From Jejudonia soesokkakensis (GTDB taxonomy: Bacteria; Bacteroidota; Bacteroidia; Flavobacteriales; Flavobacteriaceae), in contig NZ_JBHTBN010000001.1 in the NCBI RefSeq assembly GCF_042664795.1, positions 682,001-746,000 on the forward strand: DNA of 64,000 bases, read 5' to 3'. The number at the start of each line of letters is the position of its first letter. The first letter of the stretch is position 1. The notes beneath the pieces were generated by a model. It did not search any database, was not told where the DNA came from, and saw only the letters and a list, made by a program, of their open reading frames with translations. Shown here in pieces: positions 1-9,329 of this stretch. The position numbers and the translations under genes are program-made.

Positions 1-44
1 TTTATAACTGAATTACTTTAATAGGTGTCAATGGTGATTTGCCA

Positions 45-1676
45 TTACATCATGCCTGGCATTCCGCCGCCGCCCATAGGAGGCATTGCAGGCGTATCTT
101 CTTTGATGTCTACCAATGCACATTCGGTCGTTAAGATCATTCCAGCCACAGAAGCTGCATTCTCTAATGCAATTCTAGTTACTTTTTTAGGATCGATAAT
201 TCCGGTTTTTAGCATATCAACATAGGTTTCAGATTTTGCGTCGTACCCAAAGTTTTTCTTTCCTTCCTGTACTTTATTGATCACCACAGATCCTTCACCC
301 CCTGCATTTTCTACGATGGTTCTTAATGGAGCTTCAATTGCTTTGGACACAATCTGTATTCCGGTGGTTTCATCCATAGTGTCTGATGTTAGCTTTTCAA
401 GTACTTTTTGAGCTCTTACAAAGGCCACGCCACCACCAGCAACAATACCTTCTTCTACCGCAGCACGGGTTGCATGTAATGCATCATCTACACGATCTTT
501 CTTTTCTTTCATTTCAACTTCACTAGCAGCTCCCACATACAAAACTGCAACACCTCCAGCTAATTTCGCCAGACGTTCCTGTAGTTTTTCCTTGTCATAA
601 TCACTTGTCGTAGATTCAATCTGTGCTTTGATCTGTCCCACTCGAGTTTTAATGTTGTTTTTATCACCAGCACCATTTACAATAGTAGTGTTGTCCTTAT
701 CGATGGTTACTGTTTCTGCAGTACCTAACATATCAACTGTTGCATTTTCAAGAGTAAATCCTCTCTCTTCAGAAATAACAGTACCACCCGTTAAGATCGC
801 AATATCTTCTAACATTGCTTTTCTTCGGTCACCAAATCCTGGTGCTTTTACCGCAGCAATTTTTAAAGATCCACGAAGTTTATTAACCACCAAAGTAGCT
901 AGTGCTTCTCCGTCAACATCTTCTGCAATAATTAAAAGCGACTTTCCTTGTTGCGCTACAGGCTCCAGGATAGGCATTAAATCTTTCATAGAAGAAATCT
1001 TTTTGTCATATAGCATGATCATTGGATTCTCCAGTTCAGTTTGCATTTTTTCACTGTCTGTAACGAAGTATGGAGATAAATATCCTCTGTCAAACTGCAT
1101 TCCTTCTACCACATCTACATACGTATCTGTTCCTTTGGCTTCTTCAACAGTAATCACACCCTCTTTTCCTACTTTTCCAAAAGCTTTAGCAATTAGATCA
1201 CCAATTTGCTCATCATTATTTGCAGAAATAGACGCAACTTGTTTTATCTTATCTGAAGAATTTCCAACCTTAGTAGATTGTTTCTCTAGATCTTTGACAA
1301 TCGCCTCCACGGCTTTATCAATGCCTCTTTTTAAATCCATAGGATTTGCACCTGCAGCAACATTCTTTAAGCCTTCTTTTACGATTGCCTGTGCTAATAC
1401 AGTCGCTGTTGTGGTTCCATCACCAGCAAGGTCATTGGTTTTGCTAGCAACCTCTTTTACCATTTGAGCACCCATGTTTTCCAGCGCATCTTCCAGTTCG
1501 ATCTCTTTTGCTACCGAAACTCCATCTTTAGTTACTTGTGGTGCTCCAAAACTTTTACTAATAATTACATTTCGTCCCTTAGGCCCTAAGGTTACTTTTA
1601 CTGCGTTTGCCAATGCGTCTACACCACGCTTGATCGCGTCACGTGCTTCTACATCAAATTTTATATCTTTTGCCAT
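45..1676 (-). CDS. groL: Chaperonin GroEL (Hsp60)
   Basis: ATP-dependent 60-kDa chaperonin that folds cytosolic proteins in a double ring capped by GroES. The 543-residue product begins MAKDIKFDVEARDAIKRG and carries the GDGTTTATVLA nucleotide-binding stretch near residue 87, the family sequence throughout, and the typical Gly/Met tail GGGGMPGMM. I start at 1676 rather than the in-frame codon 18 nt upstream because MAKDIKF is the family N-terminus. It lies 76 bp downstream of groES and is probably co-transcribed with it. Full length, nothing odd. Confidence 0.98.
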   Translation of the reverse strand: MAKDIKFDVEARDAIKRGVDALANAVKVTLGPKGRNVIISKSFGAPQVTKDGVSVAKEIELEDALENMGAQMVKEVASKTNDLAGDGTTTATVLAQAIVKEGLKNVAAGANPMDLKRGIDKAVEAIVKDLEKQSTKVGNSSDKIKQVASISANNDEQIGDLIAKAFGKVGKEGVITVEEAKGTDTYVDVVEGMQFDRGYLSPYFVTDSEKMQTELENPMIMLYDKKISSMKDLMPILEPVAQQGKSLLIIAEDVDGEALATLVVNKLRGSLKIAAVKAPGFGDRRKAMLEDIAILTGGTVISEERGFTLENATVDMLGTAETVTIDKDNTTIVNGAGDKNNIKTRVGQIKAQIESTTSDYDKEKLQERLAKLAGGVAVLYVGAASEVEMKEKKDRVDDALHATRAAVEEGIVAGGGVAFVRAQKVLEKLTSDTMDETTGIQIVSKAIEAPLRTIVENAGGEGSVVINKVQEGKKNFGYDAKSETYVDMLKTGIIDPKKVTRIALENAASVAGMILTTECALVDIKEDTPAMPPMGGGGMPGMM

Positions 1677-1752
1677 AATTTTTTCTTTGTGCAAAAAGCT
1701 ATAGGTTCTATGCCTTATGCTTTAAGCGGTTATTTTAATTTTCTAAAATTAT

Positions 1753-2028
1753 TTATATGATTGCGAGTATATCATCTTCCCGCATGATGAGGTAATCTTT
1801 ACCTTCATACTTTAATTCGCTTCCAGAATACTTTCCGTAGAGAACAGTGTCACCTACTTTCACAGTCATTTTGTGGTCTTTTTTGCCATTTCCAACCGAG
1901 GCTACTTTGCCTTGTTGGGGTTTCTCTTTTGCAGAGTCGGGAACATATAGTCCAGAAGCAGTTTTGGTCTCTGCTGGCTGAGGTTCTACTAGTACTCTGT
2001 CTGACAATAATTGAATCTTTAAAGCCAT
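1753..2028 (-). CDS. groES: Co-chaperonin GroES (Hsp10)
   Basis: Heptameric lid of the GroEL chamber. The 91-residue protein begins MALKIQLLSDRVLVEP and ends with the family sequence YLIMREDDILAI. The open frame extends a further 49 codons upstream, but that extension has no family similarity and overlaps the promoter region, so I use the MALK start at 2028. First gene of a groES-groL operon. No CIRCE inverted repeat is visible upstream; a Bacteroidota-type promoter is at 2106-2140. Confidence 0.97.
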   Translation of the reverse strand: MALKIQLLSDRVLVEPQPAETKTASGLYVPDSAKEKPQQGKVASVGNGKKDHKMTVKVGDTVLYGKYSGSELKYEGKDYLIMREDDILAII

Positions 2029-2105
2029 ACTATTATTAATTTTTAAGTTCCGTAAAAACGGAATATCGGTTAAACGTTTGTTTTTAATTTCTGAAGTATA
2101 GTAGG

Positions 2106-2140
2106 CAGAAAGTATGCCAGTGCTATATAACTGACAAATT
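2106..2140 (-). promoter_or_regulatory. Putative groESL promoter
   Basis: Read on the minus strand: TTTG (-33 type) followed after about 20 nt by TACTTTCT, close to the Bacteroidota sigma-A consensus TTTG-N19-TAnnTTTG. It lies about 80 nt upstream of the groES start. Motif match only. Confidence 0.4.
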
Positions 2141-2147
2141 GAAACAA

Positions 2148-2183
2148 AAAATGCCAGCTTGTGACAAGCTGGCATTTTAAATT
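2148..2183 (-). terminator. Rho-independent terminator after secG
   Basis: Perfect 14-bp stem (2148-2161 with 2165-2178) and a 3-nt loop TGA. A T-tract follows on the minus strand and another on the plus strand, so it could work in both directions. It sits just past the secG stop codon, before the groES promoter. Confidence 0.8.
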
Positions 2184-2199
2184 TTTTTTCTTAGAGTGA

Positions 2200-2541
2200 T
2201 TACTCTCCGCCTTCTACCGAATTATCTGTAGAAACATTATTGTCTGCTGGAGGGATTGCATTTTCAATACTATCACCTTCAAAAAGATCATCGCCTGTAG
2301 CAGTATTTCCCATAATTGGAATATTACTCGCTAAAATCAATACCAAAAGCACAGTTGCTAACGTCCAAGTACTTTTGTCAAGGAAATCGGTTGTCTTTTT
2401 AACACCTCCTAATTGCTGGGTTCCTCCACCACCGAACGAAGATGACAATCCGCCACCTTTTGGATTTTGTACCATGATTACTACTACCAGCAAAAATGCT
2501 ACGAAAATGATTAAAACTATAAAGATTGTAAACGTGCTCAT
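2200..2541 (-). CDS. secG: Preprotein translocase subunit SecG
   Basis: Small inner-membrane subunit of the SecYEG translocon. The 113 residues contain two predicted membrane helices (about 4-24 and 57-77) joined by the conserved VQNPKGGGLSSSFGGG loop that defines the family, followed by an acidic, Asn-rich tail. Its start codon overlaps the stop of the upstream gene (TAATG), showing translational coupling in an lptE / TPR-like / secG operon of cell-envelope genes. Confidence 0.95.
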   Translation of the reverse strand: MSTFTIFIVLIIFVAFLLVVVIMVQNPKGGGLSSSFGGGGTQQLGGVKKTTDFLDKSTWTLATVLLVLILASNIPIMGNTATGDDLFEGDSIENAIPPADNNVSTDNSVEGGE

Positions 2542-3443
2542 TATTCTTCTGTATTTGTCAATTTTTTTATTGCCCGAATTTGGTCTGCAAAGAAACCACT
2601 TTTTTCGGGATTTTTCAAAATTAAAATTTTATAGGCAGTAATTGCCTTTTCAAACTTCTTTTGTTGGACATACACCTTCGCTAAAGTCTCTGTCATCAAG
2701 GAGTCTGAAGTTTGTGTGTAAGGCTCCGACAGGTCAATTTTTTTTGTTTCTGAAGATTTTTTCTGAAAAGAATCTCGTGGCGGACTAATTTTTGACCCGC
2801 TTTCAATAAACTTTTCAATGATATGAAACTTCTCTTCTCTTGCCGAAGGGGTATTTTCTTCTTCGGAAAATGCTTCGGTTTTTTCTGCTCTTTCAATAGG
2901 TGTTGCTTTGCTTAACTGAAGCCACTCACTAAACGAATGCGTATCTGTTTTTTTAAATTCTAAAGGTTTGTGTAGAGCCAACGTTTCTTCGGGAGAAGTT
3001 TCAGTAGGTGTTACCATTTCATGAACCGATGCTACTTTTCTTTCAAATAGTTTCGGATTTAAAATCGATTCTGCTTTTTTCAATTCGGCTTTTATCTGGT
3101 TGTCTACCTCCAAGCTTACCTGCTCCGAAATATTTTCAGAAATAACAGTTAACTCATTTACAGAAGCATCATGTTGCAAAATTGCCTGCGAAATTTGGTG
3201 CTGTGCAAAGTTTTCCGAAGTGATATATTCAAAAAGAATATTACGATCGGTAGTGTGTGCTGCCGTTACTTTTAAAGCATCATTGTATAAAAAACTTTGT
3301 TGCTTTTTCAAAGCTTTTAATTGTAGGGCGCGTGCACTTTGAAAGTAGGGATATTTTACTACAATTTCAGACAATGCTTGTAGCTCTTCCTGTAATAAAG
3401 GTTGTGATTTTGAAAGCAGATATGTATATTTTTCTGTATTCAC
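2541..3443 (-). CDS. TPR-like protein of the lptE-secG operon
   Basis: A 300-residue cytosolic-looking protein with no signal peptide. The N-terminal 100 residues are helical (MNTEKYTYLLSKSQPLL), the middle is a charged Ser/Lys/Glu-rich linker, and the C-terminus holds one TPR-like helix pair (LAKVYVQQKKFEKAITAYKI, about residues 257-285). Similar proteins sit between lptE and secG in flavobacteria; the function is unknown to me. It overlaps secG by one base and starts 6 bp after lptE ends. Confidence 0.85.
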   Translation of the reverse strand: MNTEKYTYLLSKSQPLLQEELQALSEIVVKYPYFQSARALQLKALKKQQSFLYNDALKVTAAHTTDRNILFEYITSENFAQHQISQAILQHDASVNELTVISENISEQVSLEVDNQIKAELKKAESILNPKLFERKVASVHEMVTPTETSPEETLALHKPLEFKKTDTHSFSEWLQLSKATPIERAEKTEAFSEEENTPSAREEKFHIIEKFIESGSKISPPRDSFQKKSSETKKIDLSEPYTQTSDSLMTETLAKVYVQQKKFEKAITAYKILILKNPEKSGFFADQIRAIKKLTNTEE

Positions 3444-3448
3444 AGTAG

Positions 3449-3955
3449 CTACCAGTTTGCGAGAGATTTGTTGAAAATATCCTGAGTAATTCGTTCAAAA
3501 ATAACAGCGATGGCGCTGTCAAGACTGGAGCCTGTTAGTTGCTGAGCTGCCGGATAATCAAAATAGAAGGAGAAGCTTTGTTCAAAATCCTTTTCCGAAT
3601 CTGTATTATTAAAAAATCGAACTGCAATAGCAATGGTGAGTCTGTTTTGGGCAGCCGTATTGTTGGAAGTTGCAGTGATTGGTGAAATATAATACTGCGT
3701 AATTTCACCTTCATAAACAAGGTCACCAGAGTTGGTTACTAGGTCTAAACTCGTCTGATTTACAATAAGGTCCTGTAAATTCTGCGTGAAGTCCCGTGCA
3801 ATCCCCGGTTCTACGATGGGCGCATTATTCTCAAATAAATTGACCTGAAACGTCTTTGCTGTTCCTATATCGGCTCCTGTAAAGGAATAAAATTTACATC
3901 CCTGTAATGTTACCATAAGTAATAAAAGGATAGCAATAAGTTTTAGATTTTTCAA
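3449..3955 (-). CDS. lptE: LptE-family LPS-assembly lipoprotein
   Basis: Outer-membrane lipoprotein that, by family, plugs LptD and helps place lipopolysaccharide on the cell surface. The 168 residues begin with a lipoprotein signal peptide ending in the lipobox LQGC (Cys20), followed by the Bacteroidota LptE sequence (FYSFTGADIGTAKTFQVNLF). Located directly downstream of the sigma-54 activator gene and upstream of the TPR-like/secG pair, a common flavobacterial order. Confidence 0.9.
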   Translation of the reverse strand: MKNLKLIAILLLLMVTLQGCKFYSFTGADIGTAKTFQVNLFENNAPIVEPGIARDFTQNLQDLIVNQTSLDLVTNSGDLVYEGEITQYYISPITATSNNTAAQNRLTIAIAVRFFNNTDSEKDFEQSFSFYFDYPAAQQLTGSSLDSAIAVIFERITQDIFNKSLANW

Positions 3956-3987
3956 GACTTTTTTCAGGAATTTATATAGTGGTAAAA

Positions 3988-5262
3988 CTACAAATTATAT
4001 TGTTTTATCTTTCGGTACAAGGTGCGCTCACTTATGCCTAACTCATCTGCGGCATCTTTGCGTTTCCCATTGTATTTTTCGAGCGATTTTTTAATGAGCT
4101 CGAGTTCTTTTTGCTGTAAAGATAAGTTTTCTTCCTCTTCAATTTCTTCGGCAAAATCGTAGCGACTATTTGCTTCGGAAGTTTTCTCAGGAATATTTAG
4201 TACTTCTACATCTTCCTGTTTAGGAGTAAGTTCATCTTCTACATATTGCGCTAGTTCTTCTTCATGATCGTGAGATTCTGAATATATTTTTTTGATAAGC
4301 GTAGAGTTTTCTTCTCTCACTTTACTTCCGGTACCGTTGTTCATCAACTCTAGAGTCAACTTTTTAAGGTCATTTACATCGCGCTGCATATCAAACAATA
4401 CTTTGTATAAAATTTCACGTTCACTGCTAAAATCACTTTCACTTTTCTTATTACCAATGACAGCAGGTAGCGTGCTTCCTACATCTTGAAGGTAGTGCCG
4501 TAGGGTCTGATAGCTAATTTCTCTATTGGTTTCCAATACTGAAATCTGTTCGGCAATATTTCGTAACTGACGAATGTTTCCGCCCCAGCGATACTGAAGC
4601 AAAAGGCTCACCGCATCATCATCCAGTCTAACGGTGGGCATCTTATATTTTTGTGCAAAATCTGAAGCAAACTTTCTAAAAAGCAAATGTATGTCCTCAC
4701 TTCGCTCACGCAATGGCGGCAATCCGATTTCTACGGTGCTTAAACGATAGTATAAATCCTCTCTAAATTTATCCTTCTGAATGGCCTCGGCCATTTTTAC
4801 ATTGGTGGCTGCTACAATACGAACATCTGTTTTTTGAAGCTTTGAAGATCCTACCTTTAAAAATTCACCGCTTTCCAATACACGTAATAAACGCACCTGA
4901 GTAGCGAGCGGTAATTCACCTACTTCATCTAAGAAAATGGTTCCGCCGTCGGCTACCTCAAAGTAACCGCTCCGTGTAGCTGTCGCACCAGTAAAAGCTC
5001 CTTTTTCATGTCCAAAAAGTTCACTGTCGATAGTTCCTTCTGGGATGGCTCCACAGTTTACAGCGATATATTTGCCATGTTTTCTGTGTGATAACGCATG
5101 AATAATTTTTGGGATACTTTCCTTTCCCACACCACTTTCACCCGTCACCAATACAGAAATATCTGTAGGTGCAACCTGAATCGCTTTTTCTACGGCACGA
5201 TTGAGTTTAGGATCGTTTCCTATGATGCCAAATCGTTGTTTTGTTGCTTGTACACTTTCCAT
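3988..5262 (-). CDS. Sigma-54-dependent transcriptional activator
   Basis: AAA+ enhancer-binding protein predicted to open promoters bound by RNA polymerase-sigma-54. The 424 residues show Walker A GESGVGKE (about 41-48), the sigma-54 loop GAFTGA (about 90), Walker B-type FLDEVGEL, the arginine-finger region, and a C-terminal Fis-type helix-turn-helix (GKRKDAADELGISERTLYRKI). There is no N-terminal receiver or GAF domain, so activity is probably set by levels or by a partner. A Glu/Asp-rich linker joins AAA+ and HTH. It lies 32 bp upstream of lptE. Confidence 0.93.
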   Translation of the reverse strand: MESVQATKQRFGIIGNDPKLNRAVEKAIQVAPTDISVLVTGESGVGKESIPKIIHALSHRKHGKYIAVNCGAIPEGTIDSELFGHEKGAFTGATATRSGYFEVADGGTIFLDEVGELPLATQVRLLRVLESGEFLKVGSSKLQKTDVRIVAATNVKMAEAIQKDKFREDLYYRLSTVEIGLPPLRERSEDIHLLFRKFASDFAQKYKMPTVRLDDDAVSLLLQYRWGGNIRQLRNIAEQISVLETNREISYQTLRHYLQDVGSTLPAVIGNKKSESDFSSEREILYKVLFDMQRDVNDLKKLTLELMNNGTGSKVREENSTLIKKIYSESHDHEEELAQYVEDELTPKQEDVEVLNIPEKTSEANSRYDFAEEIEEEENLSLQQKELELIKKSLEKYNGKRKDAADELGISERTLYRKIKQYNL

Positions 5263-5267
5263 AATAT

Positions 5268-5285
5268 TTCCCGCGAAGGCGGGAA
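5268..5285 (-). promoter_or_regulatory. GC-rich hairpin upstream of the sigma-54 activator start
   Basis: Inverted repeat TTCCCGC-GAAG-GCGGGAA, whose stem begins 6 nt upstream of the ATG at 5262 on the minus strand. It would fold in the mRNA leader next to the start codon. It may affect translation, or be a scattered intergenic repeat. Confidence 0.4.
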
Positions 5286-5409
5286 TCTCATTTTAATTAT
5301 TTTAATGCTCATTTTCTTTTATGCATTTCTCTCGCTACAGTCGTTGGATGCAAGAGAAAACGAACAAAAGAATATCCTATCATTTATGAATCTTTTTCAC
5401 TTCTAACTA

Positions 5410-6264
5410 CTAATAATATTCGTATGTAAGTTCTCTATATAAAACTCCATCAACCCGAACCTCACCAGAAACTGGTAGGTTATTTTCGTTGTATTCGAAC
5501 GTTCTTGTTTCCGAAAAGATTACCTCACCAGAATCTGAAATTCTTGAATAGGAGACATAATTTTTTTGTGAGAAAAAATCTTTGAAGACCAAAAGGTTGT
5601 TATGTGATCTTGGAAGAGAGAAAAAATGTTCTTTATAGATAGGATATAACGGATTTATCTCCTCATTGTATGTAAATACATCTTCAAAATATGAATTCTG
5701 GTCATTGCTAAAATTAATATTTGTGATATTGTTGTTAATATTTGAGAAGAAAATTATTGAAGTATGACCCTCGGCAATACTTTCTTTTTCAATTAGTTTA
5801 TTTTGTTGGTTATATTTTAGAACTGTATTTATAAGAGGTTCATTTATAACAACTTCACTATTTTGATATTCGAAATTTAGAAAATGCAGCATTTCTCCAT
5901 CATTATTTATATAATTAATCGTTTCAATAGTGTTGTCATCTGAATACTCATAAACCATTTCATAAAAAAAGTTATCATTAGAATTTCTTTCAATAGTTAA
6001 TAATTTTCCAGAGTTGTTATAGGTGTAAGCTAAAAGTTCTTCGTAATCTCTATCAAACTCAATCTTTTTTATGCTAGTAATTTTTCCAAAGGTGTCAAAT
6101 AGGTATGTAGTTTCCGCATCATAATTGGCTCCATTATTATCGATTAAATACGTAGTGGTAAACTTCTTGATGTTTAGTGATTCTCCTTGAGAAGTATCAT
6201 CGCCATCACTTGAACAACCTAATACAAAGCAAATTGCAAATAAAAATAGTAGTGTTTTTTTCAT
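5410..6264 (-). CDS. Flavobacterial lipoprotein, YD/RHS-like beta repeats
   Basis: Predicted lipoprotein of 284 residues. The MKKTLLFLFAICFVLGCSS signal peptide ends in lipobox VLGC (Cys17). The body has repeated Tyr/Asn-rich strands of the form YLFDTFGKITSI, YTYNNSGKLLTI and YNQQNKLIEK, resembling the YD-type repeats of Bacteroidota surface lipoproteins. I start at 6264 because the longer frame overlaps miaB and hides the signal peptide. It follows miaB closely. Substrate or partner unknown. Confidence 0.8.
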   Translation of the reverse strand: MKKTLLFLFAICFVLGCSSDGDDTSQGESLNIKKFTTTYLIDNNGANYDAETTYLFDTFGKITSIKKIEFDRDYEELLAYTYNNSGKLLTIERNSNDNFFYEMVYEYSDDNTIETINYINNDGEMLHFLNFEYQNSEVVINEPLINTVLKYNQQNKLIEKESIAEGHTSIIFFSNINNNITNINFSNDQNSYFEDVFTYNEEINPLYPIYKEHFFSLPRSHNNLLVFKDFFSQKNYVSYSRISDSGEVIFSETRTFEYNENNLPVSGEVRVDGVLYRELTYEYY

Positions 6265-6292
6265 GATATTTTTATTTAAGATACAAAAAATA

Positions 6293-7723
6293 TTATAGCG
6301 CCTCTCCAATTAACGTAGCACTCGTGGAATCCTTAATTTTTACATTTACAAAGTCGCCTATTTTGTGATTTCCTTTTGGAAAAACCGCCACAATATTTTG
6401 CTCGGTTCGTCCGCTCCATTCGTTTTCGTTTTTCTTGCTTTCCCGTTCCACCAACACTTCAACTGTTTTGCCTACAAAGGCTTTGGTTCTTTCGGCTCCG
6501 TGTGCGCGTTGTGCAGCCACTATTTCAGCAAGACGTCTGCTTTTGGTTGCTTCAGGCACATCATCTTCTAGCTTACGAGCCGCCATCGTTCCAGGTCTTT
6601 CAGAATATTTATACATATACCCAAAATTGTACTTTACGTACTCCATTAAGCTTAAAGTATCCTGGTGATCTTCTTCTGTTTCCGTAGGGAATCCAACAAT
6701 CATATCCTGCGAAATAGAACACTCTGGGATAATGGTTCTTATTTTATCAATAAGGGTAATGTATTCTTCCCGTGTGTGTAAACGGTTCATTTCCTTGAGA
6801 ATTCGGCTACTTCCACTCTGTACAGGTAAATGTATGTGGTTACAAATATTATCGTACTTCGCCACCATGTGTAAAACTTCTTCGTGCATGTCCTGCGGAT
6901 TGCTGGTAGAAAACCGAATACGCATCTTGGGTTGTGCTTTTGCTACCAGTTCTAATAACTGCGCGAAATCTGTAGCGGTTGCCTTTTCCATTTCAGTAGC
7001 AGATTTAAAATCTTTTTTAAGTCCGCCGCCATACCATAGATAACTATCTACGTTTTGACCCAAAAGGGTAATTTCTTTGTACCCTTTTTCAGCCAGATCT
7101 TGAATTTCTTTTAAAATACTCTGCGGATCTCGGCTACGTTCCCGACCTCTGGTAAAAGGAACGACACAAAACGTACACATATTATCGCAACCACGGGTGA
7201 TACTTACAAGTGCAGTCACGCCATTACTGTCTAAGCGAACGGGTGAAATATCACCATAAGTTTCATCTTTAGATAAGACGACATTGACAGCATCTCGTCC
7301 GGCCTCTACTTCTTTTAAAAGATTGGGCAAATCTTTATAAGCATCGGGTCCTACGACCATGTCTACTATTTTTTCTTCTTCCAGAAACTTACTTTTAAGA
7401 CGCTCTGCCATACAACCTAAAACCCCGACTTTCATATTCGGATTGAGATCGCGTTTTACTGCATTGTATTTTTCAAGACGTTTGCGAACGGTTTGTTCTG
7501 CTTTATCGCGTATAGAGCAAGTATTCACAAGAACAAGATCGGCATCTTCCAGCTTGTTGGTCGTGTTATAGCCTTGCTTGGTTAAAATAGAAGCAACGAT
7601 CTCGCTATCACTAAAATTCATAGCGCAGCCATAACTCTCCATATAGAGCTTTTTAGTGTTTTGCTTTTTTGAATCCAGTTCTAGCGTTGTGCCCTGTATG
7701 TTCTCGTCAATTGTTTTCTCCAT
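6293..7723 (-). CDS. miaB: tRNA-2-methylthio-N6-dimethylallyladenosine synthase MiaB
   Basis: Radical-SAM methylthiotransferase that adds a 2-methylthio group to i6A37 of tRNAs. It has the UPF0004 domain with three cluster-binding cysteines (ESYGCAMN, NTCSIRDKA, VLGCMAER), the radical-SAM motif CDNMCTFC (CxxxCxxC) at about residue 180, and a C-terminal TRAM domain (VGKTVEVLVE to the end). The MEKTIDEN start at 7723 is preferred over a codon 18 nt upstream. Confidence 0.96.
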   Translation of the reverse strand: MEKTIDENIQGTTLELDSKKQNTKKLYMESYGCAMNFSDSEIVASILTKQGYNTTNKLEDADLVLVNTCSIRDKAEQTVRKRLEKYNAVKRDLNPNMKVGVLGCMAERLKSKFLEEEKIVDMVVGPDAYKDLPNLLKEVEAGRDAVNVVLSKDETYGDISPVRLDSNGVTALVSITRGCDNMCTFCVVPFTRGRERSRDPQSILKEIQDLAEKGYKEITLLGQNVDSYLWYGGGLKKDFKSATEMEKATATDFAQLLELVAKAQPKMRIRFSTSNPQDMHEEVLHMVAKYDNICNHIHLPVQSGSSRILKEMNRLHTREEYITLIDKIRTIIPECSISQDMIVGFPTETEEDHQDTLSLMEYVKYNFGYMYKYSERPGTMAARKLEDDVPEATKSRRLAEIVAAQRAHGAERTKAFVGKTVEVLVERESKKNENEWSGRTEQNIVAVFPKGNHKIGDFVNVKIKDSTSATLIGEAL

Positions 7724-7821
7724 CCTGAGTACCTTCGTCAATTAATATGCCTTCAATTTTAAAGGAGGACAAAGATACAAACAAATTGAAAATTATGACA
7801 AAGTGTCAGAAATGTTTTTCT

Positions 7822-7829
7822 TAAATTTG
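7822..7829 (+). promoter_or_regulatory. Putative -7 promoter element of the 7853 gene
   Basis: TAAATTTG matches the Bacteroidota -7 consensus TAnnTTTG and lies 24 nt upstream of the ATG at 7853. The -33 element is weak. Confidence 0.35.
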
Positions 7830-7852
7830 TTGAACATAAAAACAACCAAATC

Positions 7853-8614
7853 ATGGAACATGATATCTTTCAGAAAATAGAAAATGCTCCCAAACCCAAT
7901 TTTGAGAATATATTATCAAAAAGTTTTGACCTTTTTAAGTTGACGTGGAAAGAATGTTTATTCCATGGTCTTATTTCGCTGGCTATTGCGATTCCGTTCA
8001 TACTCCTTATCTATGCCCCTTTAATGCCTATGTATATTGAAATGATACAGGCGTCTGTAAACGGAGGCTATTATGAACCTTCTTTAGATTTTTCTGTAGG
8101 TATGATGGTAGGGTATGCTTTTTTAATCTTGCTCTTTTCAATCTTTATGCAAGTTATTGGGATTGGAGTCGCTTCTCATTTTTATCAGGTATTAAAGAAA
8201 TACGATACAGGAGCTCCACAAAATCCGGGAGGTTATTTTGTCTACCTAAAGGGTAACTTCGGAAAGATCTTCCTCTTAAGTTTAGCCATGATGGGAATTT
8301 CACTTCTTGCATTATTACTTTGCTATCTGCCAATTTTTTATGTGATGGTTCCCTTACAATTAATCACCCCAATTTTTGCGTTTAATAAAAAACGTTCAGT
8401 AAGTGACATTATAAAAGCTTCATTCAAGTTAGGAAACAGATTTTGGCTCATTATTTTTGGGTTGGCAATTATCTCTTCGCTAATCGCACAGGTTGGAATT
8501 ATTGCCTGTTTCGTCGGAATTTTTGTGACTGCCTATTTTGTGCATATCCCCATGTATTATGTCTATAAGGATACGATAGGATTTGATGATGCACTTCAAC
8601 TAGAAGAAATATAG
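7853..8614 (+). CDS. Multi-pass membrane protein, unknown function
   Basis: A 253-residue integral membrane protein. The soluble N-terminus (MEHDIFQKIENAPKPNF) is followed by about five hydrophobic helices (about 37-57, 84-108, 136-163, 164-180 and 200-230). This resembles the glycerophosphoryl-diester-phosphodiesterase-type or DUF975-like membrane modules of Bacteroidota, but I cannot assign a family. Monocistronic between divergent miaB and the convergent pyrophosphatase. Confidence 0.75.
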   Translation: MEHDIFQKIENAPKPNFENILSKSFDLFKLTWKECLFHGLISLAIAIPFILLIYAPLMPMYIEMIQASVNGGYYEPSLDFSVGMMVGYAFLILLFSIFMQVIGIGVASHFYQVLKKYDTGAPQNPGGYFVYLKGNFGKIFLLSLAMMGISLLALLLCYLPIFYVMVPLQLITPIFAFNKKRSVSDIIKASFKLGNRFWLIIFGLAIISSLIAQVGIIACFVGIFVTAYFVHIPMYYVYKDTIGFDDALQLEEI

Positions 8615-8636
8615 AAGATCGCTACGTTGAAAGAAA

Positions 8637-9254
8637 TTAATTTTTAATCTGAAAGGCTTTCTGGCAGATTTTAATTTCTTGTATCGCTTCGGAAGCATCT
8701 ACATAGCCTTTTACTGCAATGCTTTCCTCAGCATCATTAAATTCAAACCATAGCCGAATAATTTCCAGTGCTTTTGGATATTTCGTATTCATTTCGGCAA
8801 GACTACTGGCATCTACCGTTCTCAGTTTTTTATTAGCAGGAATGCAAATTACTTTATCGTCGGTTTCACCTTCATCCACCAACCGAAGCATCGCCACAGG
8901 AATCGCTTCTATTATAGTTCCTGAAGGTAGTGTTTCAGCAATAAGCATCACATCTATAGGGTCGCCGTCACCGCCAATAGCGGGATCGCTTAAGGTGCTA
9001 GGTACAAATCCGTAGTTGGCAGGATAGGGTAAATACGGTTTAATTCTGTCCACTCCTTCCATTTTATCAACCAAAAATTGTTTGGACGTTTTGTGATATT
9101 CTATTTTTTTGTTGGTGCCTGCAGGAATTTCAATCACTACATTTATAGTTTCCGAAGTGACAAAAGTAGGTTCATATAAATAGTTTTTTTGCAATTTATG
9201 GCACGAAGTCATACTAAAGACTAAGGATAATAAAATAAAAATTCTGAAATACAT
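8637..9254 (-). CDS. ppa: Inorganic pyrophosphatase, lipoprotein form
   Basis: Family I soluble pyrophosphatase fold (205 residues) that hydrolyses PPi to phosphate. The signature DGDPIDVML holds the metal-binding aspartates; PYPANYGFVPST is the conserved substrate-pocket region. Unusually, the protein begins with a signal peptide and lipobox (FSMTSCHK, Cys about 17), so it is predicted to be a membrane-anchored periplasmic lipoprotein rather than cytosolic. The frame continues upstream to 9458 but that part overlaps the topA start and masks the signal peptide. Divergent from topA. Confidence 0.88.
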   Translation of the reverse strand: MYFRIFILLSLVFSMTSCHKLQKNYLYEPTFVTSETINVVIEIPAGTNKKIEYHKTSKQFLVDKMEGVDRIKPYLPYPANYGFVPSTLSDPAIGGDGDPIDVMLIAETLPSGTIIEAIPVAMLRLVDEGETDDKVICIPANKKLRTVDASSLAEMNTKYPKALEIIRLWFEFNDAEESIAVKGYVDASEAIQEIKICQKAFQIKN

Positions 9255-9329
9255 GAGTTTAAATTGACGTGACAAGGTCGTGATTATACCTGTATTATAT
9301 GTTAATTCAAGGCTAAATTTAGGGCGGAC

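Noticed and set aside
628..1467. 279-codon plus-strand ORF
   Set aside because: Antisense shadow of groL; no family features.
2029..2199. CIRCE heat-shock element upstream of groES
   Set aside because: No TTAGCACTC-N9-GAGTGCTAA was found; only a terminator stem and a sigma-A-type promoter.
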